Source: Hyphomicrobiaceae bacterium
Lineage (GTDB): Bacteria > Pseudomonadota > Alphaproteobacteria > Rhizobiales > JAKIUO01
Reading direction: 5' to 3'
DNA length: 40,846 nucleotides
NCBI GenBank assembly: GCA_021647535.1
Contig: JAKIUO010000001.1
Location: 1 to 40,846, forward strand
The notes under the pieces are model-generated. The model searched no databases. It saw only the letters and a list, made by a program, of their open reading frames with translations, and was not told the DNA's origin. The position numbers and the translations under genes are program-made. Shown here one piece after another: positions 33,699 to 40,846 of this stretch (positions are counted from its first letter, which is position 1; each line of letters begins with the position of its first letter).

Positions 33699-33903
33699 AC
33701 AGTTTTACCTTTGCCTGTTGCCACAACGATAATCAAGATTAAAAAAGAGCCGTTTTCGATTTTAAAACTGTATCTTGCCTGCAACAAAAACCTTCGTTGA
33801 ATTACATATTGGCGCTAATGGCAATGACAAGCAATCTTATTGTGACATTTATGAGACAAATAATTTCCTGTTGAGAACTGAAGGCCTCGTTTTATTCAAA
33901 CCT

Positions 33904-35352
33904 TTATTCGCTGGTCCTGATCACTCTGATATCCAGCTTGCGTATTTTGTCACGCAATGTGTTGCGATTAAGGCCAAGCAGCTCGGCTGCCCGCAGCTGA
34001 TTGCCTTTGGTGGCTGCCAGGCACGCACTCAAGAGTGGTTTTTCCATTTCATGCAAGACGCGTTGATAAAGACCAGGTGGTGGCAAGCTATTGCCATACC
34101 CCCGAAAATAGCCAACCAGATAATGTTCAATGGCTTGTGACACATCAAAATTATCAATATCAGCTTTTTGCTGATCAAGGTCCTGAGAGACAAATTCCTG
34201 TGCAATGAGTTCCTCATTTATCTGATCCTGCGCATAGAGGACAACGACACGCCGAATGAGGTTTTCCAGCTCGCGGACATTGCCGGGCCAGTCATGGGCC
34301 TGCAGGCGCTCTATGGCACCGCTGGTCAATACTCTGGATTGCCCGCCTTCTTCCTTCTCCATCAGGCGTAAAAAATGATTGACCAAATCAGGAATGTCTT
34401 CTTTGCGCTCACGCAGAGGCGGCAAGGACAAGGGAACGACATTCAGGCGATAGAACAGATCTTCTCGAAACAATCCTTGTGATATAAGACCGCGCAGGTC
34501 CCGATGGGTTGCCGCAATGACGCGCACATCCGTTTTGATCGGGGTGCGCCCGCCCACCGTCATATATTCCCCTTCTTGTAAAACCCGCAACAAACGGGTT
34601 TGCGCATCCATCGGCATATCGCCGATTTCATCAAGGAATAAGGTGCCCCCCCTGGCTTGCTCAAAACGCCCGGAATTTCTGGTTGTGGCTCCCGTAAACG
34701 CGCCTTTTTCATGGCCGAACAATTCTGATTCAATCAGCTCCTTGGGAATGGCCGCCATATTGAGCGCGACATAGCCGCCTTTTTTCCGTTTTGAGTAATC
34801 GTGCAAAGCCCGCGCGACCAGTTCTTTGCCTGTGCCAGATTCGCCATGAATGAGCACCGTCAGATCCGTTTGCGTCAGACGGGCCAAAATCCGGTAAACT
34901 TCCTGCATGGCCGGAGATCGACCAACCAGCGGCACATCGAGCTCATCTCGTGCGGGCTGGCTGGGCGTCACATCCGTTTTGGTTTGCGACATGGCCCGAT
35001 TGACAACGGCCACCAGTTCGTTGAGATCAAAAGGCTTTGGCAAATATTCATAAGCGCCAAGTTCTGCAGCTGTTATGGCCGTCACCAAAGTGTTTTGTGC
35101 ACTCATGACAATAATTGGCAGCTCGGGACGCGCTTTCTTCATACGCGGGATGAGGTTGAATATATTTTCATCCGGCATCACAACATCAGTGACGACAACA
35201 TCGCCCTCGCCACGTGATATCCACTGCCAGAGGGTTGTGGCATTACTGGTAATCTGAATTTCAAAACCGGCCTGCACAAGGGCGCGTTGCAAGACCATGC
35301 GAATGGCTGCATCATCATCGGCTATGAGAACATGACCTTTACTCATCTTCAT
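33904..35352 (-). CDS. ntrC: Nitrogen regulation response regulator NtrC
   Basis: NtrC activates sigma-54 promoters of nitrogen assimilation genes when phosphorylated by NtrB. The 482-residue protein has a receiver domain (Asp56 in VVVTDVVMP), an AAA+ domain with Walker A GESGTGKE (170-177), an intact GAFTGA loop (217-222) for sigma-54 contact, Walker B LFLDEIGDM, and a Fis-type DNA-binding helix-turn-helix at the end (NQLRAAELLGLNRNTLRDKI). The ATG overlaps the ntrB stop by four bases. Met3 is an alternative start. The length is standard. Confidence 0.97.
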   Translation of the reverse strand: MKMSKGHVLIADDDAAIRMVLQRALVQAGFEIQITSNATTLWQWISRGEGDVVVTDVVMPDENIFNLIPRMKKARPELPIIVMSAQNTLVTAITAAELGAYEYLPKPFDLNELVAVVNRAMSQTKTDVTPSQPARDELDVPLVGRSPAMQEVYRILARLTQTDLTVLIHGESGTGKELVARALHDYSKRKKGGYVALNMAAIPKELIESELFGHEKGAFTGATTRNSGRFEQARGGTLFLDEIGDMPMDAQTRLLRVLQEGEYMTVGGRTPIKTDVRVIAATHRDLRGLISQGLFREDLFYRLNVVPLSLPPLRERKEDIPDLVNHFLRLMEKEEGGQSRVLTSGAIERLQAHDWPGNVRELENLIRRVVVLYAQDQINEELIAQEFVSQDLDQQKADIDNFDVSQAIEHYLVGYFRGYGNSLPPPGLYQRVLHEMEKPLLSACLAATKGNQLRAAELLGLNRNTLRDKIRKLDIRVIRTSE

Positions 35353-36530
35353 TTCCCTCTTTCGGCTTCAGGGCTTTTATTGCTTTTTCTGGTGTTTTTT
35401 TGATGGGGGAGCAAGACTTTGAAAATGGTGCGCTCATTGAGCTGTTCATACTCGATCACTCCCCCGTGATCCTTTACGGTTTTGGCCACCAGAGCGAGGC
35501 CAAGGCCGGTGCCATTGGCCTTGGTTGTAATGAAGGGATCAAACAGGATCGAGCGAATATCATTCGACACCCCTGGCCCGTTATCTTCTATGGTGATCTG
35601 CAGGGGCAGCGAGGTTTTGACCGGTGATCCAGGCACCGAAAAGCTAACCCCTGGCCGGTAGGAGCTGGTCAGCCAGATTTTTCCTCTTGTTCCGGTCGCC
35701 GACACTGATTCTGCCGCGTTTTTCACAAGGTTCAAAAACATCTGCACCAGCAGATCGCGACTACCCATCAGTTTTGGCAAAGACGGGTCATAATCCTCGA
35801 TGATTTCGATGTCCTTGGCAAAGCCGGTTTTGGCCACTTGCAGAACATGCCCCAAAACGGCATGAATATTCAGAAGCTGATGGTCTGCAATATTATTGTC
35901 GCCAAAGACTTCCATACGGCCAACAAGCCGGGAAATGCGATCGGTTTCCTCACAAATAAGCGTTGTCAGCGTGCGATCCTCCTGCTCGACACTGCCTTCA
36001 AGCAGCTGGGCGGCCCCTCTTATGCCCGACAAAGGGTTGCGTATTTCATGGGCCAGCATGGAGGCAAGCCCCGTAACCGAACGCGCTGCACCCCGGTGGG
36101 CAAGCTGGCGCTCTATCTTTTGGGCAATGCTGCGCGGCTGCATGACGAGAATAATGATTTCCTCATTGCTCTTTTCGTTGCCAAGCAGCATGGGCGTCAC
36201 TTGCAGGTCCATCAATTCATTATTCTTGTGGCGGATGCTGCCGATTTCGACATTATATTCATTGATGCCGCACCATCCCCGTTGCACCTGACGCACCAGA
36301 GACAGTATAGGGCTGTCAAAATGAAAAAGGTCTTCCAGCGAAAGGTTCAGCAAAATGACGCTGCTGGCATTGAAATAGAGCTCTGCTTTGGCGTTGACAT
36401 AATGCAGGCCATTATCGCGGCCCACCGCAATGATGATCTGTGGCAAAGCGTGCAATAGCTGCATTTGCAAATCGGATGAGACTTTTGGTGTTCGGGCTGC
36501 CCGAGCCGTGCGTTCTTTCTGGTCATTCAT
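35349..36530 (-). CDS. ntrB: Nitrogen regulation sensor kinase NtrB
   Basis: NtrB is the cytoplasmic kinase/phosphatase for NtrC, normally switched by PII proteins. The 393-residue protein has no membrane segment. It has a PAS domain (about 25-130), the dimerisation/phospho-acceptor helix with His in MLAHEIRNPLSGIRG (near 173), and a HATPase domain (NLVKNAAES, DNGPGVSND, GTGLGLALV). It overlaps dusB and ntrC by four bases each, so dusB-ntrB-ntrC should be one transcript with coupled translation. No sigma-54 site is visible within the transcript's upstream region. Confidence 0.96.
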   Translation of the reverse strand: MNDQKERTARAARTPKVSSDLQMQLLHALPQIIIAVGRDNGLHYVNAKAELYFNASSVILLNLSLEDLFHFDSPILSLVRQVQRGWCGINEYNVEIGSIRHKNNELMDLQVTPMLLGNEKSNEEIIILVMQPRSIAQKIERQLAHRGAARSVTGLASMLAHEIRNPLSGIRGAAQLLEGSVEQEDRTLTTLICEETDRISRLVGRMEVFGDNNIADHQLLNIHAVLGHVLQVAKTGFAKDIEIIEDYDPSLPKLMGSRDLLVQMFLNLVKNAAESVSATGTRGKIWLTSSYRPGVSFSVPGSPVKTSLPLQITIEDNGPGVSNDIRSILFDPFITTKANGTGLGLALVAKTVKDHGGVIEYEQLNERTIFKVLLPHQKNTRKSNKSPEAERGK

Positions 36531-37513
36531 GCGGCGATCTCTTCTTGTTGCGCAAGTTCATCAAACAAATGCTCAAGTGAACCTATGACATTCAAAGGGT
36601 CATATTCACGACACAGACGAGCGCGCCACAATAAGGCCTGCTCGCGCTCTTTCAAGAGATCATCAACATACCAGCCCAAATGCTTGCGAGCATTGCGCAA
36701 TCCAAGTTCCTTGCCATAGAAACCAAGCATGTCCTCATAGTGCTCAATGATCAGCTCTTTCTTTTCCTCAAGGGTTGGAGGGACAAAATGGCAGTTGCCT
36801 TGCAGTTTCGCCCCATATTCCCCGACGATCCACGGACGCCCCTGCGCCCCGCGTCCAACCATAACCCCATGAGCTCCAGATTGTGTCAGACAGGACTTAA
36901 CATCTTCATAGGAGAGAATATCGCCATTGGCGATTACGGGCACGTCAACAGCCTCGACCACAGGGGCAATAGCTGGCCAGTCAGCACGTCCCTTGTAAAA
37001 CTGGCACCTTGTCCTGCCATGTACTGAAATCATCTGGATGCCTGCCTGCTCAGCTCTTGTGGCGATATAAGCCGCATTCAACTGATTTTCATCCCAGCCT
37101 AACCGCATTTTAAGAGAAACCGGCACATCAACGGCATGAATGACACTTTCAATGAGCGAAAGAGCCAGGTCTGGTTGTTTCATCAAGGCGGAACCGGCCA
37201 GCCCCTTTATGACCTTGCGCGCCGGACAGCCCATATTGATGTCAATCATATCCGCTCCCAGATCAGCCGCCACACGAGCTGCACTCGCCATCTCCACCGG
37301 ATCACGTCCCGAGATCTGAATGACATAGGGCGATAGGTCTCCGCCGCCCATAACGCGCTGCAAGGTCTGCGTGTGCTCATCCGCCAGCATTTTACTCGCC
37401 ACCATCTCAGCAACCACCAGTCCCGCCCCCAACCGGTGGGCAAGGCGACGAAATGGCAGGTCTGTAATGCCGGACATGGGCGCCAGCAGCGCTCTGTTTC
37501 GCAATGTGATCAT
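36527..37513 (-). CDS. dusB: tRNA-dihydrouridine synthase DusB (NifR3)
   Basis: DusB is a flavin enzyme that reduces uridine to dihydrouridine in the tRNA D-loop. The TIM-barrel core shows APMSGITDLPFRR, DINMGCPARKV, the catalytic cysteine in that loop, and HGRTRCQFYKG, followed by a C-terminal helical domain with RKHLGWY. The frame opens at a GTG at 37540, but a perfect TATAAT on minus at 37543-37548 would place the transcript start within about ten bases of that codon. I therefore favour the ATG at 37513, giving 328 residues. It leads the ntrB-ntrC unit, as in many alphaproteobacteria. Confidence 0.94.
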   Translation of the reverse strand: MITLRNRALLAPMSGITDLPFRRLAHRLGAGLVVAEMVASKMLADEHTQTLQRVMGGGDLSPYVIQISGRDPVEMASAARVAADLGADMIDINMGCPARKVIKGLAGSALMKQPDLALSLIESVIHAVDVPVSLKMRLGWDENQLNAAYIATRAEQAGIQMISVHGRTRCQFYKGRADWPAIAPVVEAVDVPVIANGDILSYEDVKSCLTQSGAHGVMVGRGAQGRPWIVGEYGAKLQGNCHFVPPTLEEKKELIIEHYEDMLGFYGKELGLRNARKHLGWYVDDLLKEREQALLWRARLCREYDPLNVIGSLEHLFDELAQQEEIAA

Positions 37514-37542
37514 GGTTTGTCGGCTCTTGGTGTGCTGCACGA

Positions 37543-37548
37543 ATTATA
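37543..37548 (-). promoter_or_regulatory. Candidate -10 box for dusB-ntrBC
   Basis: A perfect TATAAT on minus ends 29 bases before the ATG at 37513. The -35 region (TGAGCA, 17 bases upstream) is weak. If used, the leader is only about 20 bases and the upstream GTG at 37540 would not be translated. Confidence 0.4.
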
Positions 37549-37656
37549 TGCATAATGGTGGGTTTTGCTCATTCTTTATGCACCATACCAGCAAAAAAGC
37601 AATCAAGGAGGGCCGTAAAGCAACAATCAGCCTCGCAAGAGCCCTTGGAATAACTC

Positions 37657-37685
37657 TTGGAATAGTTGGACGAACACCCTATTCT
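37657..37685 (+). promoter_or_regulatory. Candidate promoter for ispDF-cinA
   Basis: TTGGAA (37657-37662), a 17-base spacer and TATTCT (37680-37685) form a fair sigma-70-type pair, four of six matches each. The implied leader is about 40 bases to the ispDF ATG. A near copy of the -35 sequence lies 11 bases earlier. Confidence 0.4.
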
Positions 37686-37732
37686 CCCAGCGATTAAAGA
37701 CGCCACACTCGTTGAAAGCTGGAAATCTGTCT

Positions 37733-38926
37733 ATGCCAAAAACCGTTCTTCTCATTGTTGCCGCCGGTAGAGGTATGCGGGCGGGCGGAGAAATTCCCAA
37801 ACAATATCAGCAATTGGCCGGACAGGCTGTGCTCACCCATACCCTTGAAGCGCTGAAAGGCCATCCGCTGATCTCCCACATGCTGACGATCATTCACCCC
37901 GATGACATTGAGCTGTATGAGGCTGCCACCCGGCCATTCGGGATCAACCTGTTGCCGCCGGTTTTTGGCGGTGAAACGCGCCAGAAAAGTGTGTTGAAGG
38001 GTCTGTTAGCTCTTGAAGAACTCAATCCCGACCTGGTGCTTATTCATGATGCGGCCCGGCCCTTTATTTCCCCCCGACTCATCACGCATACGATTGAAGC
38101 CCTTGCCCATCATGAAGCTGTCTTGCCTGCCGTCCCGGTGACAGACACCATCAAACAGGCCAAAAACGAAACGATCATGCAAACAGTTGACCGTCAAAAC
38201 CTGTTTGCCGCCCAAACCCCGCAAGGTTTCAAATTCCCACTCATCCTTGACCTTCACAAAAGGGCTGATCTGGAAAACAATGTGGACTTCACCGATGATG
38301 CCTCGCTTGCCGAAGGCGCGGGCGTTAAGGTGCAGCTTGTAAAGGGTAGCCCGCGCAATACAAAGCTCACGACAAAAAGGGATATGGAAATGGCAGAACT
38401 TGTCCTTGCCAACACATCAAAAATGGAGACACGGTTTGGCAGCGGATTTGACGTCCACGCCTTTGAAGAGGGTGACGGGGTCACTTTGTGCGGCATAAAA
38501 ATACCATTTGATCGCCAGCTGAAAGGACATTCTGATGCCGATGTCGCCATGCACGCCCTGACAGATGCCCTATATGGCGCGCTTGGCAAAGGAGATATTG
38601 GCCAGCATTTCCCCCCGTCTGATATCCAATGGAAAGGCGTGGCCTCGTCTGTTTTCCTCAAACACGCTGTAGAGCTGGTGACGAAGCGCGGCGGAAAAAT
38701 TATCAATACAGACCTCACCATAATTTGCGAGCAGCCTAAAATATCCCCGCATCAAGAGGCAATGCGCCAAAACATCTCAAAAATCATCGGTATTGAGGCC
38801 CACCGTATCGCCATTAAAGCGACAACGACGGAAGGGCTTGGCTTTACGGGGCGCAAGGAAGGCATTGCCGCGCAAGCCATCGCCAATATCAGCCTTCCCG
38901 TACAAACGGAGAACGGCGATGTTTAG
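37733..38926 (+). CDS. ispDF: Bifunctional IspD/IspF isoprenoid enzyme
   Basis: This fusion carries two steps of the MEP pathway: IspD makes CDP-methylerythritol from MEP and CTP, and IspF forms the cyclic diphosphate. The start at 37733 (MPKTVLLIVAAGRG) has GGAAA eight bases upstream; a TTG seven codons earlier is less likely. The 397-residue protein has IspD at about 1-230 (AAGRGMRAGG, PKQY, LIHDAARPFIS) and IspF at about 238-397 (GSGFDVHAF with the metal-binding Asp-x-His, LKGHSDADV, DIGQHFPPSD). The fused form is typical of many alphaproteobacteria. cinA overlaps its end by eight bases. Confidence 0.97.
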   Translation: MPKTVLLIVAAGRGMRAGGEIPKQYQQLAGQAVLTHTLEALKGHPLISHMLTIIHPDDIELYEAATRPFGINLLPPVFGGETRQKSVLKGLLALEELNPDLVLIHDAARPFISPRLITHTIEALAHHEAVLPAVPVTDTIKQAKNETIMQTVDRQNLFAAQTPQGFKFPLILDLHKRADLENNVDFTDDASLAEGAGVKVQLVKGSPRNTKLTTKRDMEMAELVLANTSKMETRFGSGFDVHAFEEGDGVTLCGIKIPFDRQLKGHSDADVAMHALTDALYGALGKGDIGQHFPPSDIQWKGVASSVFLKHAVELVTKRGGKIINTDLTIICEQPKISPHQEAMRQNISKIIGIEAHRIAIKATTTEGLGFTGRKEGIAAQAIANISLPVQTENGDV

Positions 38927-39431
38927 TGCAGAACAGATTGAAAAAGCCAGAGATGTGATGGCCCTTTGCCGCCAACAGGGTTTGAGGATCACAACTGCCG
39001 AGTCTTGTACCGGTGGGCTTATCGCTGCTCTGTTCACTGAAATAGCTGGATCATCTGAGGTGTTCGAGCGCGGTTTTGTCACCTATTCCAACGAGGCAAA
39101 AGCCGAACTACTGAGCGTGCCTATGGATTTAATCGAGGAATGGGGTGCCATCAGTTCCCAAGTCGCAGCCGCTATGAGTAAAGGCGCATTACGAAACTCT
39201 CGTGCCGACATCTCTGTCTCTGTAACGGGCATCGCTGGCCCTGGAGGTGGCTCCAAAGCTAAACCGGTAGGCCTTGTCTATCTGTCAGCAGCCACTCAAG
39301 AGGACCGTGTCCTTGGCAGAAAATGCCAATTCGGAGATATTGGCCGCTCAATGGTGCGCAAAGCAACTATGCTGGCGGCTCTTCAGCTGCTCAATGAGGT
39401 TTTGCCAGAAGTTCAGTCAGAGCGTCCATAA
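38919..39431 (+). CDS. CinA C-terminal-domain protein, NMN deamidase-like
   Basis: Single-domain CinA/PncC proteins deamidate nicotinamide mononucleotide to nicotinate mononucleotide for NAD recycling; that activity is inferred here from the family. The start is ATG at 38919, inside the ispDF end, with GGAG seven bases upstream. The frame reads open further up but overlaps ispDF. The 170-residue protein shows TTAESCTGGLIAALFT and GSSEVFERGFVTYSNEAK, then VTGIAGPGGGS and the C-terminal KPVGLVYL, all family hallmarks. It lacks the N-terminal CinA molybdopterin-binding-like domain. Its last 19 bases overlap the 3' end of ratA on the other strand. Confidence 0.92.
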   Translation: MFSAEQIEKARDVMALCRQQGLRITTAESCTGGLIAALFTEIAGSSEVFERGFVTYSNEAKAELLSVPMDLIEEWGAISSQVAAAMSKGALRNSRADISVSVTGIAGPGGGSKAKPVGLVYLSAATQEDRVLGRKCQFGDIGRSMVRKATMLAALQLLNEVLPEVQSERP

Positions 39432-39868
39432 AACGCGTCGGCCCGCTCAACAAAAGCATCAGAAAACTTGCCAAAGGCATAATCGAACATTGAGCCCATC
39501 AGGAGTTGCAGCGTGCGCGACTTGAACTCGTAATCTATATAGAACTCCACATCGCAGCTGTGCTCATCCACTTCGCGGATAGTCCAGCGATTATCGAGCT
39601 TGCGAAACGGGCCGCTGATGGCTTCAACAAACACCCGTTTGCGCTCCTCATCAAGCATAACGCGACTGCCATAGGTCTCACGAACAAATTTATAGGCCAC
39701 CGTCATATCGGCAATGAGAATTTTTCTGCCGTTGCGCTCTTCGCGACTTTTGATGACCAGCGCCTCACACAAAGGCAGAAATTGCGGATAATGTTCCACA
39801 TCTGCTATGAGCGCATACATCTTCTGCGCCGAGTGATTGACGCGTCTTGTGCTGGAAAAACGGGGCAT
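39413..39868 (-). CDS. Coq10/RatA START-domain protein
   Basis: The family comprises Coq10-type ubiquinone-binding proteins and the E. coli RatA homologue, which has been reported to affect ribosome association. In alphaproteobacteria next to lipA the ubiquinone-handling role is usually assumed. The 151-residue protein is one START-like domain beginning FSSTRRVNHSAQKMYALIAD and VEHYPQFLPLCE, both typical. The later SRTLQLLMGSMFDYAF matches the C-terminal helix. It follows lipA with three bases between stop and start, so it should be cotranscribed with it. The tail overlaps the end of cinA on plus. Confidence 0.9.
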   Translation of the reverse strand: MPRFSSTRRVNHSAQKMYALIADVEHYPQFLPLCEALVIKSREERNGRKILIADMTVAYKFVRETYGSRVMLDEERKRVFVEAISGPFRKLDNRWTIREVDEHSCDVEFYIDYEFKSRTLQLLMGSMFDYAFGKFSDAFVERADAFYGRSD

Positions 39869-39871
39869 AGG

Positions 39872-40834
39872 CTATGACCTGCTTTTGTTTTTTAACGCAG
39901 CCCGCGCCGCTTGCAATTTTGCAAAATCCTCATCGGCATGATAAGAAGAACGCGTCAGCGGCGTGGCCGATACCAACAAAAACCCTTTGGCCAGAGCATG
40001 ACGCTTATAGGCGTCAAACTGTTCGGGTGTGACAAACTCCTTGACCGCTGCATGTTTGCGGGTCGGCTGCAAATATTGGCCGATGGTCAGGAAATCCACA
40101 TCAGCAGAACGCAGGTCATCCATGAGCTGCAAAACCTCGTTCTTGGTTTCACCAAGCCCGACCATAATGCCTGATTTTGTGAACAGGGTCGGATCGCTCT
40201 CCTTGACCTTTTGCAACAGGCGCAGAGAGTGGAAATAGCGTGCCCCTGGTCTGATGGTCAGATAGTTGGCGGGCACCGTCTCCAGATTGTGATTAAAGAC
40301 ATCCGGGCGCGCCTTGATGACCAACTCCTCGGCCCCGTTTTTCTTCAAAAAATCGGGCGTCAAGACTTCGATGGTGGTCTGCGGATTAAGGCGGCGCACC
40401 TGCTCGATTGTTTCCGCTATATGCGCCGCACCACCATCAGCCAGATCATCACGGTCAACCGAAGTGATCACCACATGGCGCAGCCCGAGTTTTTGCACGG
40501 CTTTGGCGACATTTTCAGGTTCTGCAGGATTGAGCGCAGCTGGCTTGCCGGTTGTGATATTGCAAAAAGCGCAAGCTCTGGTGCAGACCTCACCCATAAT
40601 CATCATGGTGGCGTGACGCTTGTCCCAGCACTCGCCGACATTTGGACAAGCCGCTTCTTCGCACACCGTATGCAAGCCGTTTTCGCGAATGATCTCGCGC
40701 GTCTGTTTGTAAACCTTTGACCCCGGCGCTTTCACCCTGATCCAGGCAGGTTTACGCAACAAGGGTGTCTCTGGATTATTGGCCTTTTCGGGATGTCTGG
40801 CCCGTTCTGGCTTTGATTCATGAATGGTGACCAT
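39872..40834 (-). CDS. lipA: Lipoyl synthase
   Basis: LipA is a radical-SAM enzyme that inserts two sulfurs into the octanoyl chain on lipoyl domains of pyruvate dehydrogenase and related complexes. The 320-residue protein binds two 4Fe-4S clusters. The auxiliary cluster uses Cys58, Cys63 and Cys69 (CEEAACPNVGEC) plus the C-terminal Ser in TRSSYHADE. The radical-SAM cluster uses Cys84, Cys88 and Cys91 (CTRACAFC). The ATG at 40834 has AGGA about eight bases upstream. A TAA just ahead of it may be the stop of an upstream gene, often lpd, outside the window. Confidence 0.97.
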   Translation of the reverse strand: MVTIHESKPERARHPEKANNPETPLLRKPAWIRVKAPGSKVYKQTREIIRENGLHTVCEEAACPNVGECWDKRHATMMIMGEVCTRACAFCNITTGKPAALNPAEPENVAKAVQKLGLRHVVITSVDRDDLADGGAAHIAETIEQVRRLNPQTTIEVLTPDFLKKNGAEELVIKARPDVFNHNLETVPANYLTIRPGARYFHSLRLLQKVKESDPTLFTKSGIMVGLGETKNEVLQLMDDLRSADVDFLTIGQYLQPTRKHAAVKEFVTPEQFDAYKRHALAKGFLLVSATPLTRSSYHADEDFAKLQAARAALKNKSRS

Positions 40835-40846
40835 GGTTTAGTCCTG

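Noticed and set aside
33699..33903. Possible sigma-54 promoter between ntrC and ntrY
   Set aside because: TGTGGCA is present on minus, but no TTGC element follows at the required spacing. I could not find a -24/-12 pair anywhere in the ntr region.
35838..36458. 206-codon plus-strand open frame opposite ntrB
   Set aside because: By-product of NtrB codon use; NtrB has all expected motifs and tight overlaps with dusB and ntrC.
37541..37732. tRNA or small RNA in the dusB/ispDF gap
   Set aside because: The ATGGTG/CACCAT pairing there does not extend into a cloverleaf or a terminator-like hairpin; promoter elements explain the region better.

Overview
The window is a gene-dense piece of an alphaproteobacterial chromosome. 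The gene order and families (NtrBC with NtrYX, dusB-ntrBC, lipA-ratA-cinA-ispDF, pepA to dnaB-alr-radA, a fused IspDF, S6/S18/DUF2232/L9) fit Hyphomicrobiales (Rhizobiales) or a near relative. Base composition is about half G+C by eye. I see no phage, plasmid, transposase, CRISPR, tRNA or rRNA. Almost every gene is a conserved housekeeping gene, so I do not claim a new multi-gene system. The unusual material is in repeats, palindromes and small in-frame duplications.

Left block (1-7.1 kb, all minus): rpsF-rpsR-DUF2232-rplI encodes ribosomal proteins S6, S18 and L9 with a membrane protein between them. It is followed by dnaB (replicative helicase), alr (alanine racemase) and radA (cut by the window edge). 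The dnaB/rplI gap holds repeat copy A.

Second block (7.2-14 kb, plus): fabD, fabG, acpP and fabF form the core of type II fatty acid synthesis. mltG (peptidoglycan terminase), yicC (RNase family) and gmk (guanylate kinase) follow. fabD and rpsF diverge from a shared promoter region near 7.1 kb.

Third block (14-21.8 kb, minus): lptF-lptG-lptD-surA-pdxA-rsmA, tightly packed, is mainly an outer-membrane assembly operon (LPS export and its chaperone) with vitamin B6 and rRNA methylation genes at its end. Divergent from it are pepA and then mazG on the plus strand. A 16-bp stem-loop lies between pepA and mazG, and repeat copy B lies just after mazG.

Fourth block (24.7-37.5 kb, minus): dusB-ntrB-ntrC-ntrY-ntrX-trkA-trkH-hfq-hflX. 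It combines nitrogen/redox two-component control, potassium uptake and post-transcriptional control.

Right end (37.7-40.8 kb): ispDF-cinA on plus (isoprenoid precursors, NMN deamidase-like) converge on lipA-ratA on minus (lipoyl synthase, Coq10/RatA START protein).

The best observations are: a pair of about 183-bp quasi-palindromic repeats in opposite orientation; three independent in-frame micro-duplications in alr and a fourth at the trkH start; a strong stem-loop after pepA; a palindrome cluster after ntrX; and a probable S6:S18-type leader before rpsF.
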